From: Siderastrea radians
Lineage: Eukaryota; Cnidaria; Anthozoa; Scleractinia; Rhizangiidae
Assembly: GCA_964017195.1 (NCBI GenBank)
Contig: OZ024888.1
Coordinates: 13,905,201-13,969,200 of the forward strand
DNA: 64,000 nt
Reading direction: 5' to 3'
Shown: positions 12,921 through 25,759 of the stretch, piece by piece
Layout: each line of letters starts with the position of its first letter
Numbering within the stretch: position 1 is the first letter of the stretch
The notes under the pieces: generated by a model
The model's input: only the letters and a program-made list of their open reading frames with translations
What the model was told of the DNA's origin: nothing
Database searches by the model: none
Program-made: the position numbers and the translations under genes

Positions 12921-14066
12921 GTACGTGGAAGATATCAGTTATATAATTAGCCCAGCTTACTTATCTAACTGTTCAGTAAATTGAACTGGATTGAATGCAG
13001 TCATTGGGTAAATTTGGGTTCGGTAATTGAACACAATAATTATTAACCAAAAATATGCCTATATATACAGCTGTGTTTGATTCCATTCAATTTCTGAACC
13101 CAGTCAAACATAATTAAACAGTTTTAAAATCATTCAAATATATAGATTTAGAGGATGCAAAATTTGAAGCAACAGTTTCTAGAGATTTGCTTTATTATGA
13201 ATATAAAAGTTATGATGGCCAAGCACATATCTTAGTTTATACATTTTTGTGCTGTACTTCTTCTATTCTTTGTAAAAACAGTAATTGCATGCTTCGGATT
13301 GTAAAGAAGGGTGGGGCGATTCGCCAAAAAATCGGAACTTACTAGTTTCCTCTTAGTTTTACTGATTTTCTTTTTAATGTGCGGTTGGGGACTGGCAGTA
13401 GCTATGCACGCGCAATGTTCAGTTGTGGAATTCAGATGTTCTTCATTATTTCACCAATATAGCGGCACGAAATGCTGAAAACAGCGTATGACAGAATACC
13501 ATCCACAAAAATCCCCTAGGAACAATGCGAGATCTGTAGTTAAGAATCTCCCTTCATCAAGTTACAAAATCCTTTTTCCATGGTGATGTGAGATTTATCT
13601 GGATGGCTATATGGTTAATTAACTTAATGCAGAATGAATCAAATAGTTACACCATGTTAACATGATACCGGTATGAACTCACCCAGGTATGGCTCGCACT
13701 GTTATGAGATTTTGTGCTGTAATCATGTAACAAATACAGAGAAGCAAGAGGGAACTGGGGTGAACTTGTATCAGAATGAAAAGCATACAATGAACTGGTG
13801 TCATGCAAACACCCCCTCAGACTAAAGTTGAGCAGCTCTCAAGAATGTTTAACAACATCCTCAGATACCCAGCGGCAGTAAAACCCTGATTTCATTAAAG
13901 CACTGTAAACTCAGACTGGTGCAATTTCTGGTGCAGTCTGAAATTCAGACTGGCATAAGTATTTACATGAGACCAACCATCTCTAAAAATACAGTTTACC
14001 TTTTGTCCACTTGGAATGTTTCAATGCCACTTGTTTAAATGCACATGCTTAAAACTCAAAACAAAT
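12921..14066. other. Intergenic or intronic, no gene recognised
   Basis: No supported gene or repeat boundary was seen. Confidence 0.4.
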
Positions 14067-14530
14067 ACTGTAAACTGCCACTTATAAGCCCGCCTACTTA
14101 CAAGCCCCCCCCCCCGGCTATAGGCCCATCCACCTGTAAACAAAAAATACATCCGGTAATAAGCCCCCCCCCGGATATAAGCACTGCTCTAGTTTTCCCT
14201 GTTTCTTTAATATTAAGCACTCTCACAGAAAACTGCAAAGATTAACTCTGAGCTTCTGTTTTGTTATGTTCCGGTTATGTTCGTGTTGTTGCAGTTTTGA
14301 TTTTGTTGTTAAAATGGAAATGAATTTGACTTATTATGACATTTCAAAGGTTAATTACAAACTGGTACATTAAAAATGTATTCCGATCAACACTGCTGTG
14401 GCTCATTTCGTAACGTTTTTCTTACTCCGCTTATAAGCCCCCCCGGATATAAGCCCCTCCATTTATAAGCCCACCCAAAACCCTTTACAAAGTTGTATCA
14501 CCCTAGGGCTTATAAGCGGCAGTTTACAGT
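14067..14530. mobile_element. MITE-like element with ACTGTAAACTGCC ends
   Basis: The left end ACTGTAAACTGCCACTTATA is mirrored at the right end by TATAAGCGGCAGTTTACAGT. Internal C-rich TTATAAGCCC motifs repeat several times. There is no ORF and no clear target duplication. Confidence 0.6.
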
Positions 14531-16528
14531 GTCTTAAAACATTTGGGGTAGTTTTTCATGCGAGCGTGCATGCTCAGTGCATGACGCGGCATGACATAAT
14601 GCCAATGTTGTGAATTGTGTGCGCAGTATTGATGCGCATAAAAAAATTGCGCAAATATCCTTAGAACCTCCCTAAAGCCATGGGCTTACTTTTGGCAACT
14701 GAGATAATTAAACATTTACTCTGCTTTGTTTTCCATACAGGTTTTTATTCCATCAACCTGATGTCAGAAAAAATATGGCAGTTTATTGTAAGGATTTGGT
14801 TAATAAATTTGTACTCTTAGCTACATGTATGTTCCCAGGCAGACATTATCAATTGAAATAAAAAATTTTAAGAGCAGTTTTGAAATAAAGTTTAATTTAT
14901 ATTTTTGGTTTTTTTTTGCAAATTTTGATGTTGGTGATTAGTTTGACTGTATCCACATACACTTTATGTTCCCTCAGTAATTAACACATCCATACACGAG
15001 TAGCATTTATTTGGGAGTAACCCTACTCCCCCCTCCCCCCCCCACACACACACACACACACGCACACACACAACTAACTTCCCAGGAATGATGATTCGGA
15101 GTTATCTGACTGAATTCACTTGCCAGGGAAAACTATTTCAAATGATGGATTCACCACAGTCTGATCCCCTCTTGTCAGTTCATTACATGACAGGTTTCAG
15201 ACTATCCTGAAATGATTTATGAAGAGGCGTTCTTTTTGTTTGTCTTTGCTACCAGATTATGGCAATCAGTAACATTGCTCATTGGTGACATCAGATGCAG
15301 TGTAAAGGCTAATGATCACACCAAAAACAAATTAAACCACAAGATTTACTACCATCACAGTCAGGGGTAGTAACATAGTGAGTCATAATCTGTGCATCAA
15401 AGTCACTTATAAGTGGTTACTGGACTATTTGTTATTCGTGTTGGCAACACTGTTAGTCACAAATTTTTTTATTGACTGATTGACCGATTTATCAACTAAG
15501 TGGTTGAGTGGTTGATTCAGGACTGATGGGTACTTAAAGAGATTGATTTTAATATAATAGTCCCTGGGCATCAATAAGAGTAAACAAGGTACATTATTAT
15601 TCCACTATAGCATCAGTTTATCATATAAGGAGAAAACACATACACGAGAGTATGAGAGTGCATTGCACTGTAGAAAGCGTATTGCACTGTAGTGTCCCGG
15701 TTTCAAATCACTCATTGAATAAATCATTTAAAATGATAGGCAAATATTGTCGTGGAATAATAAATATCATTCAGTGGTTTTACAGATAATGGTCAAGGAC
15801 ATTTTACCGGTACTCATTGCTCGCATTTTTCCTCGCTCTATACCACACAACTTGTCTGTCAAACCACTGAATGAGGTGGAGGTATTTTTCAATTAGTACC
15901 TTGTCTGTACAATTTTCACAACTCTGCAATAATGTAAATGAATTAAACCGTAGACTTGTGGCAGAGAAAAGGCCGAGGTAAGGTGAACAAAAATAAATAT
16001 TGTGCCCAATATTTAAGTTTACAACCTGAAACTGGGGCTTATTTAGAATTTTGTAAAACAGGTTCATACCTGCCATCCGTCCCCATTAATTGTCCCGATT
16101 TTTGAGTTTCAAAACCTAAAACAATCGGGACATTCCGATTTTCAAGGAAAAAATGACAATTTGGAACTGGATTGTTAAAGACGGGTCTTCAATGACTTTT
16201 CTACATCCTGTCGTTTTGTGCAATACATGTGGTGCTTGAGACCATTAAACAACACCTGAGAATTCTAATGCTAAGACAGTACAGTACAGGCAATATTTTT
16301 TAAAAATAATGCAAAAACCTTAAAGCAACCTAGATCCTGCTCAGTGTTGGGGGGCAGTGGGGGCAAAGCACTACCCCAGGACTGGGGTGAGCATGGGGGG
16401 TGGTCCCTATTTCTGATTTTATAAGGTTGGCAGGTATGCACATTCTAATTTGATGAGAGTGTATTTACTAATAATTACCTAAAATATAATATTGCTGTCA
16501 GGTACCACTTGAAATAATAATTATAATG

Positions 16529-16569
<41 letters not shown>

Positions 16570-16818
16570 AATAAAATAATAATAAATAAAATAAATAATA
16601 ATTGGAGTTCCGCTTTTAGGCTTGGCTAAATCTATATATTAAAATTTCTGAATTTCATGTACGTCTTTCGTGTTTATTATCCCTTCAACTCAGCTTACAT
16701 TTTTAATCTTAGTTAATATTAAGACTGTATTGTATGTTTTCTTCGTTTTACTATAGACTAGTACTCGACCCCTCAGGCAATTGCTGATCGTGTTTAAATA
16801 AAAGATCTACCACTGCTA
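14531..16818. other. Intergenic with microsatellites
   Basis: Contains a (CA)n run at 15,043-15,072 and an (AAT)n/(AAAT)n run at 16,512-16,600. Just after the latter, CTTTTAGGCTTGGCTAAATC at about 16,613 has an inverted partial copy at about 17,370-17,400, so it belongs to a dispersed repeat family. No gene was recognised. Confidence 0.5.
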
Positions 16819-17148
16819 CTTTTAAGCCTTTGCAGCTCACTATTCACTTCCACAGTAAAGGTAAGAAGAAATTCCTAAGAACTGGTTTGAATCAGTCTCG
16901 TTGGAGGCATGCTGTGTCCCTTCTAGCTCTACAGACGTAATAATAAAAATACTGAACGGTTACTTCGAAAACCAGGAAACAACTGAAACTAAGTAGCCAG
17001 AAAATTGGTACAGCTGTGAATAACAGAAAAGCAATTGCTACACCCATGCTTCGTTCGGAAACTCTGTTTTGGAATTTTAAACTACCTCTCAAGAAATTCA
17101 GTTTATTCCAGAATTTTTTTGCGCACATCAGAAACCAGTGTTGCCATT
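16819..17148 (+). repeat. Left half of a repeat split by the 6-kb insertion
   Basis: This segment matches 61,859-62,087 in the right flank almost base for base. In that copy it runs directly into the sequence found here at 23,222-23,700. The two halves were therefore contiguous before the intervening 6.07 kb was inserted. Confidence 0.75.
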
Positions 17149-17561
17149 CAGGGATTGCGCGGCCTATTTTAAAGTGGAGGGGGGGGGCTAACTCGGTCGG
17201 GGTTTGGTGGGGGGGAGGGGGTGACAGCCTTACGTGAATTTGTTTTCTTTTTAGTGACTAACAATGCATCTAGGGCGGCCAAGTGTGTTAAAAGTTGTCA
17301 ATTTATACCCATCATATAGAACATGCGCTGTATAAATTGGAACATGGAAACACATGGACCATGTACAATAATATATAGATTTAGCTAAGCCTAAAAGCGG
17401 AGCCCCCCCTTTTGTTTTGTCTGTTTTTTGCTTTTGTTTTTTGTTTTGTTTTTTTGGTTTTGTTTTTGCTGGTAGTTATTAATTTGTGAAAATACTCTCA
17501 TCCAAGTCGTTTTATTAAATAAAAAAAAAAACAAAGAAAAAAATTAAAAAAATTCTTGCTC

Positions 17562-17634
17562 CCGCTGAGTGTCGAACCTGATTCGTCGGCGTGAGACGCC
17601 GGTAACTAGTCCACTAGGCCATGGGCGTTTGACA
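17562..17634 (-). repeat. tRNA-Glu-derived SINE head or pseudo-tRNA
   Basis: On the minus strand an A-box-like TGGCCTAGTGG is followed by a strong anticodon-type hairpin (GGCG...CGCC with CTC in the loop) and a B-box-like GGTTCGACACT. The layout resembles tRNA-Glu(CTC). The B box deviates from consensus and the acceptor stem is weak, so it is more likely a SINE head than a working tRNA. A poly-T/A-rich body follows it on the minus strand. Confidence 0.45.
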
Positions 17635-18121
17635 TTGTTGTCGTAGTTAATTTTAATACTTATTTCTTTTTTTCTTGACAAGCTACCTATCAGCATGAAA
17701 ATGCTGGTGTTTTTCCTGGCAAAATGTGTTCGAAACGCCGTAAAAACCATGGCTGTGGACGGAAAAAACCAAAAAGCACTAGCTCTGCTATATTTGGTGT
17801 CGAAACCGCTGCGAAAAGTGCAAACTTAAGCGGTGTGCCGACGGGGTTCGAACAGAACCGACGAGGCAAATTTGAACTTTTCGCCTGAACTTTATCGCCT
17901 AATTTTTTCCGCCTAAATTGAACTTTTTCCCTTCCACCAAAAAGACAACTAAGTATTCTTTTGAACTTTTTTTTTCCATTAACAAATTTGTTTTTGACTT
18001 TTGTTGTCTTTGCTTGTTTTGCTACAACGCGGATCAACATGCGATTTCGCGCCGAAAACACACAGGATTCAGCACAGGGTTCTATCCAGTGTAGGAAGTG
18101 TATTGGTATCCCTGTGGTGCA

Positions 18122-18170
18122 GACGGACGGACGTACGGAAGTACGGACGGACGGATGTACGGACGGACGG
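18122..18170. repeat. Microsatellite (GACG)n-like
   Basis: Imperfect GACG/GTAC units seen directly in the sequence. Confidence 0.9.
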
Positions 18171-18207
18171 TCACGTGACTACTACGTCACTACCAAAATT
18201 TTTTGGC

Positions 18208-19477
18208 CAACCTCGTACCCAGGGTCCTCTCTCTTCCTCCCTCGAGAAAGTACCCTGGTTTCGGCTGGTCACGTGGCACCCAAAATCTGGGTGCTGACAA
18301 GAATGTTCTATAGGGGAGGGGTAGCAAAGTGTAAGATTGTCACTAGTGTCAGAATGGTGGAAAGTACCGGAGGTGATGTAAGCTTTTTCAGGAATATTTG
18401 TGGGGATAAGAACTCCTTTTGTAGACAAGTATTTCTTCATTACATATGAACGTTCGACATCGAAGCGGTCCATGTTATTTTCGACTCAGAAAAACACGTT
18501 TACAAGTCTCTGAATTTCAAAACACTGTCGCTAACCATCGCCATAGTCAAGGGAAGCCGGCACGAGTCACAACATAACAAATTTACAACAAGGAGAGCCG
18601 TCGGCTTTATGCTTTACGGAGCTCGAAATGAAATGGAGTGTCAAGGATTAGGAAGGGCTAATTTATTATTGGCATCTGCAAGGAGCAGCAGAATTTTCGG
18701 CAACCGTACACAAGACAGACAAACGGCGCGATGGTAAAATCAGGTTAAATACGCCGCGCCAACCGACTGAAGCCACCGTTCTTGTAAGAATTTGAAGGTA
18801 ATTTGTTTTATTCCTGTCGAGTAGGCGAAATTGCTCTCATACGCCGATTGACCGAAAAAAACCTAACTTTTTTCACCCAAAACAGTGACATGACAAAATG
18901 AAAAATGTGCTAAACTAAATAATATTTAGAAATTAAGAGCTTTGTTGACAAGAAGGTTGTACTCTGGTCTGCAGGATTTATACCATTACATTGACAGCAT
19001 TGAAGCTTGCAGATAAAAATACACAAGTGCAGCGTGGGCTTTTATTATCAGAATTTTACTTGCATTATTAGGCCAATAAATAAAATAAATAGCAAACAAA
19101 TGAGTGTGTGACATTTTGTTCGGGCAATACGAGCAGCTTCTTATCAAACGCCTTCGGCAAATTCAAAACAGATCGAGCCTACCGTAAAATATTTTGTTGA
19201 TGGGAAATCTGCATTATTTGTGCTTCTGAAACGCCGCCGATAGTATACTGTAGATTTTTTCAGCGTCCCTGTCTTTGAAAAAAAGTGAGCTAATGACTTC
19301 CATTCCTCTGTCTTCGTGCCAGTTTGAAAAGAGTTTGCATTCGCTTTTCCCTTCGCTTCTTGAAGAAAAGCGAGTCCACCCTGGTGGGGAGCTGTTTGCT
19401 TAAGGGAGACACGTGACCAGCCGAAACCAGGGTACTTTCTCGAGGGAGGAAGAGAGAGGACCCTGGGTACGAGGTTG
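18208..19477. mobile_element. Mutator-like element, 1.27 kb, non-autonomous
   Basis: Nearly perfect inverted repeats of about 68 bp begin CAACCTCGTACCCAGGGTCC on the left and end with the complement at 19,477. The same 9 bp, TTTTTTGGC, flanks both sides (18,199-18,207 and 19,478-19,486). Long TIRs with a 9-bp duplication are characteristic of Mutator-like transposons. No transposase ORF is visible. Confidence 0.75.
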
Positions 19478-19725
19478 TTTTTTGGCTTGATAGATTACCA
19501 AATTTCCTTAGCAATGGACTCCGCTGACGCGCTAGCGCGCTGGCTCAGCTATAACTTGATTGAAGTATATAGACCTATTAGTAAGGGATCAAAGCTAAAC
19601 TAAGGGTGTCAAACTCTTCGAACTAACCAGTGATTAATAATGTTGATACTTAGGGTACGTCTTGGTGGTCTAATCCCGAATAGAAGACAATATACAATTA
19701 GTGTTTTCTCAGTATGGACACTATT

Positions 19726-20051
19726 CAACCTCGTCCCCAGGGCCTTCTCCTTGTTCAAAATGGCGGTCGGAGAAACCCCTGGCCAAGGCTGCTGAAATAC
19801 TCCAAGAATCGTGGAGTATTTTGTCACGTGACAGTCATGAGCAAATGGCGTTTGTGGAGTTTGTTTTCAGCTTCTGGCAGCCCTGTTTGTTTTCTGCAAT
19901 CGGAAACCGTTATTCAAACAAAACGAAGACATTTCATCGTATTTGCGTGACGAAATTCTAACGAACTTTTGGAGCCACTTTGGCAGCCTTGGCCAGGGGT
20001 CAGTCTCCGACCGCCATTTTAAACGAGGAGAAGGCCCTGGGGACGAGGTTG
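19726..20051. mobile_element. Mutator-like MITE, 326 bp
   Basis: The ends CAACCTCGTCCCCAGGGCCT and its complement are flanked by a 9-bp duplication, GACACTATT (19,717-19,725 and 20,052-20,060). The end sequence is related to that of the 1.27-kb element at 18,208, so both belong to one family. Confidence 0.8.
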
Positions 20052-20423
20052 GACACTATTCCCTTCCCTCAGTAATCTATTGACGATAACAAAATGAACG
20101 GAATGCGGTCGGAATGTTTTGGTTTATCAGAATAGAAAAATCGCGTGCTTTTAGGGATTCAGTGTTCTGGAAATATCTGTTATTCCTAAACCGGAACAGG
20201 AACAGCCAGGATAGTTCCAAAATAATGCGCCTGAGCCTGTTCTTTCATCTCTTTTCACATTTTACAGTTGATCCACGTCACGCGTGAACGGAAACTCTAA
20301 AATTCAAAACAACGTGACGAGTCACGTTCTCCGTATTTGGGCATTCGCCTTGTGTTTCTTGAGATTCAGAGAGGGATTTCGAAAATCGAAAGGAGATTTC
20401 GAATCTGTCACAGATTTTTCGAA

Positions 20424-20810
20424 ATGTTCAGACCTGGTTATGTTAATGCCTTAGGTCGGAAGAACAGGCCATGTAGGCCTCTCCACAAGGAAACGAGAAG
20501 ACGAATAGTTGATCGTTATTTGACTGGACAGGGACCGAAAGCGATCTCCACAGCAGCTCGTGCAACTGCTGGCGCTGTTTATTCACTGTTTATTGTATCA
20601 TTCGACATCATGAAACGTTCAGTACATGTGAGGCGTTCAGTCAAGGGGGACGAAGTTATCCTTCTAAACTTTCAGACGACGTTGCATGTAGAATCTATTG
20701 AATTGTTCAAACTAGCGAAACCTAGGATATATGGATGGGAAAATCGCGAAAGATTGTTGAGCAGTAGGTTATGCAATAGACGAAGCACAGGTCACCAAAG
20801 CGTAATATGA
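20424..20810 (+). pseudogene. Transposase HTH fragment (Tc1-like, truncated)
   Basis: From ATG 20,424 the frame encodes a basic segment with a paired-type helix-turn-helix pattern (PLHKETRRRIVDRYLTGQG, then AISTAARATAGAVY). This layout is usual for the N-terminal DNA-binding domain of Tc1/mariner-type transposases. No DDE catalytic domain follows, and the frame runs into the nested MITE at 20,794. The position just inside the TA-flanked inverted repeats supports a transposase origin. A host paired-like exon cannot be ruled out. Confidence 0.4.
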
Positions 20811-21212
20811 GAGTTTGTATGGAGCTGAAATTTGATTGAAAATAATCGGCAGTTTTCCGTGGAAAATACCTAAAAATCAAAATAGAGTGTGAAAAACCTT
20901 ATCTTTGTGTGTTTGCTGTGTCTTTACCGCTTTCCCGAACTGCTGGATGCCGTTTGGGGCGATATTCTGTTTAACGGTCGAAGCGACGTCTTGTCACGTA
21001 CTGGCTTTACTTTGACAGATGTCGCATCTAAACAGAAAATCGCCCCAAACGGCCTCCAGAAGCTCGGAAAAGTGGCAAAAACACAGCAAACACACAGCAG
21101 GTAATGGTCTTCAAACCTATTTCGCTTTTTAGGTATTTTGCACGGAATACTGACCATTTACATTTTGGATCGAATTTCAGCTCCATACAAACAACTCACA
21201 TTACGCTTTGGT
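20794..21212. mobile_element. Foldback MITE (419 bp) nested in the Tc1-like element
   Basis: The left end ACCAAAGCGTAATATGAG is mirrored by ...ACATTACGCTTTGGT at the right end. The long imperfect arms both contain GTATGGAGCTGAAATT and the core motif CGCCCCAAACGGC or its complement. No ORF is supported. Confidence 0.75.
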
Positions 21213-21680
21213 TAACTGTGGACGAAGCGTCGGCTTTGTCTTTAATCAACCTCGCAACTAGGAAAAACTGTCATCGGTAATTGCTTGACACGGCAGATGT
21301 ATCTTGGTTTTCGTCCACTTCCTTCGGAGCTACCGTTCTTACACAAGCGTTTAGCTCCAAGGTTTGTTCTCGTTCGGTTGAAACAGGAATCACGCGTCAG
21401 CAAAATAAAGACATAATTTCACCTCCTTCTAGTCGTCTAAGACGTTTTTGAACCACTGACGAGAAGCGAACCCAGAAAACAACGCGGTCTCTCGATAAAA
21501 CAAAGATTTGTCCCGTCACAACCCCTTGCTTCTACAAAGATAGAAGCCATTTTCGGAAATTTCAATGAGATCTTCAATATTTCCCTTGTGATCTCCGTTA
21601 TGTCACTGAAAGTAGCTTGTTTATTTGAAGACTCGGATCACGTGCTGAGGTTTCCGTTCACGCGTGACGTGGATCAACTG

Positions 21681-23221
21681 TAAGTCATATCCGGCAAGGT
21701 GCAAATGTCGACGTATTCGCATCCAGGGATTCGCATTTAAGATCTCAAACTCAAAAACGTTTTTCTTAAGACTTGAACAAGCAAACCTGTCGTCATATTA
21801 CACAATAAGGCCATCTAAGAAAGCTGAGCTGAGTAACATGAGCTATATATTTTACCAAAGTCAGTGTGTCGGTATGTCCTGACTGCTGCATGAATGAATG
21901 AATGCCTTCTCATCGTTAGGAGTGACAGAGGTTATTCTTGGTTTTCACTGTCACGCCATAAAATATTAAAATCAAAACCAGCCGATGAAAGAAGCCAAGA
22001 AATTGCAGTGTTGTAAAGGATACACAACTAAACAACTTCACCAAGTCTCAGATATGCATGGAATTCCGTTGTTGAGTTATTTGGCGAAACGTTCGACTGA
22101 AATTTGTAGAGCTCAGTATGGAAACGCCATGTTGGTGTTCCTTGGAGGGGCATAAACATGGCCGCCGGAAATCAATGAAAACATCTGGAATTCACTTCTG
22201 CTCTTCCAGCGATTACTTTTCCCTCGTGAACTACTATACAACAACATTAATTTCTCTCCTAATGCTTTAACTGTCCAAACTGCTAAAAAGCACAAGGAGA
22301 GTTCTTTTTTGCACAGGAGAAAGCTTTGTCACGGACGCTGTGTTGGTGTCACGTAGGGTGAAAAGCCAGAAATTTAATATTCTGTATTTTCAATACGAAA
22401 GACGCTACCGAGATGAAAACTTGTGAAAAGATATATTTTTTAAGTCATCTTCAACCTAGTAGGGATATAAAATCTGAAGACCTCGCGATTTATGATTTTA
22501 GAATTTTATAACGTCACGTGAAAACCAGCAATTCGGCAAAACTTTTGGCAGCTATCCTAGTTGCAAAGTTTACATGCGTATAGAGAAGCTTGAAGAAGTA
22601 ACGTTGATATTCAGCAAAGATCAAAGCACGCTGTTGCCAGTAATCCTATCTGGAGACAGACTGCAGCTCGTAGTGCCTGGCCAGAGAAAAAGGAGAGTCG
22701 ACAAAAATTCATACTCTTTAAGAGCAGAAGGGAGTAAATGAGAATTCACGAGAGTTAGAGGCCAAACGATAGCGAGAATGTCAACTTCAGTCAATTGCAA
22801 TTAGAATCCGAGCAGGTTCAAACTCTTCAAAATACAAAAAATGAAAATGATGTGAACTGCGGAAATACAAATGAAACTACAAAGTTCTGCGATGTCACAT
22901 TCTCATGTCATTTCTTCAAGAATCAGTTCCTTAGAGCGCTCGTGAGTTTCAACCAAACAAGCCGAATGGGAGCCAGGCGATTTGAACTTTTGTGGGCGGA
23001 GTATTTCGTTTCTATTCCGTTACTGCCTTGGTCCATATGAAAATTACATCTAACTGGGGGAAACCAAGTACTGGTCAACCCTGAAACTAATCACTGACTA
23101 ATGAATTTTCCAATTTTTTTTTATTTATTTCATTTATTTTTATTTATTTATTTTTTGGCACCAAGAAGTGGGGGGGGGGGGGGGCTACAGCCCCCTGAGC
23201 CCACCCCTCGCGCGGTCCCTG
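21681..23221. other. Right part of the 6-kb insertion, no gene recognised
   Basis: AT-rich sequence ending in a low-complexity T/A-rich tract and a G run (about 23,170-23,184), next to the right terminus of the insertion. No supported coding region. Confidence 0.4.
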
Positions 23222-23700
23222 CATTTAGATTCCACGTGGAATTTCGAGAGTTTTCAGCAAGCGGCCGGAGCGCGGAGAGGCGGCTGTATTCGCGGGCTAT
23301 AAACCACCCAGCTCTCCTTTATACAGCCTGACTGGTTCGTTTCGCTTCCTAAGTAGCTCAGAAAGCAACACTTTATTTCAGCTGGACAAATAGCGTGTGT
23401 AACAAAAAAGATGTCTTTTGATCCATTTGGTTGTTTCACCGATTTTCAAGATTGGGGTTCGTCGTAAAAACAAAGCAACAACATCAACAATTTTTCGCAG
23501 GAAAACTCGCGTTGTTAACTCGGAAGTCATGTCACGGGTATGTTTATGTATTGGGTCAATTTTTTAAGTCAAAACTAAGAGCATTTTCCCATATATAAAA
23601 TGGTCTTCCAACTGCAGGGGGAAAGTATGAAGGCAACTCTTGAAAGTAGGACAAATCGGTTTATAATGGTTTCTGCTGCTACATGACTTTGGAATGAGTG
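23222..23700 (+). repeat. Right half of the split repeat
   Basis: Matches 62,084-62,480, where it continues directly from the paralogue of 16,819-17,148. Shared segments include AAGTAGCTCAGAAAGCAACA and GGACAAATAGCGTGTGTAAC. Confidence 0.75.
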
Positions 23701-25608
23701 AAGATATTGCGAAACTGAAAACACCAACCTTCTTCATCTTGAAAGGCCTTTCAAAATAAGCTTAACTTAGTTTTTACTTCATAGGCACTCTAGTGAAACG
23801 CTTTCTTGTATATATTGTTTGAGTTTATTTTTCTCTGGGTTTCTGCCAGACATTAGGGGAAACGTGAGAGAAAGCGGACAGAAGTCCAGTTTGTTTGCAT
23901 CCTAACTATCCGTTCGAATCCGTGTCGAAAAGTACTTTTGGACGGTTTTAGGATCATTAAAAGAGAAGTTTTTTTTTCTGCTTCTTAGATTAATACTACA
24001 AATTGGTAATGTAGCTCCATTATTAACCACAGTACAACAAAAGCTTGATATTGCCGACAGCCTAATAATACCCAGGCGCTCTTCTCCTGCTCACTCGATT
24101 TAATATGCCATTCGGTGACGTCACGAAATTTCGCGCCAAGACGAGAACGCCTGGGTTCTTGGCTGATTGCCGACAATTAAAGTATGGAAACTCAAGACTA
24201 CATTGACCGCTACCAACAGCATAATTGCACGATAGCGTCATTTTAATAAGAACTACCAGAATCCTTAGTTTGTTCGTTACCGTTTCGTTTCTGACGTAAA
24301 TTAGGTCCATTGTTGTTTAAACCTCACTGTGATGTTCAAGTTTCGTCTGGCAGAGAGTTTCTCTCTGGGGCGAAAAATTAAGAATATATCTCCCCGTTGT
24401 TTACGTCAACTTTTCCTTCCCTCCAACTCCCTACAAGGTCGGTTCACTGTGCCCATGTTCATCTTGTGCCGAATTTAATTTAAATTTTTGTGAACTCACT
24501 AAAATAGTTGTAAAAGGTTAAAATACATTAAATACCAATACACTAATCTACCAGTTATTCAGTTTTCTTTCACTGGCATTATTAAATCAATTTCCGGCTA
24601 CGGATTTCATTTAAAACTGCTCAGACATACTTCTGTTTATTCTAAATCAGTCTGGGACTGTTTTTTCCTGTTTCAAAAAGCAGTACGTGTATTTCAGCCA
24701 TTTGTTGGATCGCCGTGTTTGCGGGCGTTTGTTCGAGCTATTGGTCGATTTGCCGTGTGATGGCTGGCATTTCGCTCGTTTGATTGCCGGGTTTTTGTAC
24801 ATACATCATCTTGTCCGTTCGTTCATTCACTGCTTTCGTTCGTTTGTTTTGTGACCATTCATTTGGTCACATAGCTTGTGCATTCATCCAGTACCTTCAG
24901 CCTTGAGCTTCTCTTCATTTGACTATTTACTCTTGAACTCATAAATAATAAACCCGCTCATAAAATCCGAAATCAGAAGAGATTAGTAATTACTAACTCT
25001 TGGGTTTCAATACACAGCGAAGGACCAATGTTCTTTACATATTTCGAAAAAAAAAAGGCAGGGGTACCTCTTTTTCAAAGCGAGTCTTGGTGCATAGCCT
25101 TTTATATGAACATGAGTTTTCATTCACATGTAGATAAAACTCATTTTCATATGAAAGGTTTTGCAGGAGGACTCGCTTTGAAAAAGAGGCACAAGACAAT
25201 TCGGAAATGGCCTATTCGAAACCCCCTCCGACCAACACCCCGGGCATGATTGGCTCGTTCAAATTCCCGCCCCATGAGCCAAATTTGTGTTCAAATGCCC
25301 CACCCTTAAGGTGCCTGATTTGGTTGCCCAATGCCCCTCCCAAGAGGGAGGGACATTGTAAGTGGAAGTGTCATTCCACGTCACTTGTAACAATTTAATC
25401 GTATGAGAGGTTGTTGTTATTTTTTTTCTGTCTTTTCCCTCCCTATTCAATGGGTGTTGAGCTCTGCGAACATGTTGAGCTCTGCGAACATGGTAAATCT
25501 GCCACCTGGACTCTACAAGACTCAACAAATCTAAAAATTGACCAAGTTAATTGAAGCTATAAAATCTATAAATCATTAAGATTTAACACGCTCTAGTTTT
25601 CACACATA
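23701..25608. other. Intergenic flank left of the Polinton
   Basis: No gene recognised. It contains a small foldback element (25,067-25,189) and a C-rich GCCCCACCC repeat at about 25,220-25,350 that recurs near 60,060-60,230 and 61,680-61,800. Confidence 0.45.
25067..25189. mobile_element. Short foldback MITE (about 123 bp)
   Basis: The arm CCTCTTTTTCAAAGCGAGTC is mirrored by GACTCGCTTTGAAAAAGAGG. The inner arms (CCTTTTATATGAACATGAG and its near-complement) also pair, giving one long hairpin. Confidence 0.8.
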
Positions 25609-25614
25609 CATGTA
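25609..25614. other. Target-site duplication CATGTA (left)
   Basis: The six bases CATGTA lie immediately before the left terminus and recur at 47,379-47,384 immediately after the right terminus. Polinton integrases make 6-bp duplications. Confidence 0.93.
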
Positions 25615-25655
25615 AGTAGTACATTGCGCCCGTATGGCACACATGCTGGCTCCTG

Positions 25656-25759
25656 ATTGGTCGAGAGCAAATGGATGACGTCATATCATTTCCGGTGAAG
25701 GAAACCGCTGACCAGTGGATAAAAGAGGATCGCGGGCTCATGGAACCGGAAGTCACGTG
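25656..25759. promoter_or_regulatory. TIR regulatory cluster: CCAAT, CRE, ETS/E-box
   Basis: Perfect matches in order: inverted CCAAT (25,656-25,660), palindromic CRE TGACGTCA (25,676-25,683), ETS core ACCGGAAGT (25,745-25,753) directly abutting E-box CACGTG (25,754-25,759). All four are conserved in the right TIR at 47,233-47,337. Host ATF/CREB, ETS, bHLH-Zip and NF-Y factors bind such sites. The role here (transcription or replication enhancer) is inferred. Confidence 0.6.

Larger units (their letters stand above)
20265..21680 (+). mobile_element. Tc1/mariner-like element, degenerate
   Basis: Inverted repeats of about 30 bp begin CAGTTGATCCACGTCACGCG and end with the complement at 21,680. 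TA flanks both ends (20,263-20,264 and 21,681-21,682), the usual duplication for Tc1/mariner. The left part encodes a helix-turn-helix fragment, consistent with a transposase N-terminus. A 419-bp foldback MITE is nested inside, and the remaining coding sequence is not recognisable. Confidence 0.6.
17149..23221. mobile_element. 6.07-kb insertion with CAGGGA ends
   Basis: The left end reads CAGGGATTGCGCGGCC, and the right end complements CAGGGACCGCGCGAGG. Both are flanked by CATT (17,145-17,148 and 23,222-23,225). The uninterrupted paralogue at 62,084 has a single CATT. The interior contains further nested elements and no intact transposase. CAGGG ends recall hAT elements, but hAT usually duplicates 8 bp, so the superfamily is uncertain. 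Confidence 0.55.

Noticed and set aside
17562..17634. Functional tRNA-Glu gene
   Set aside because: The B box deviates from consensus, the acceptor stem does not pair well and a poly-T/A body follows; a SINE head is more likely.
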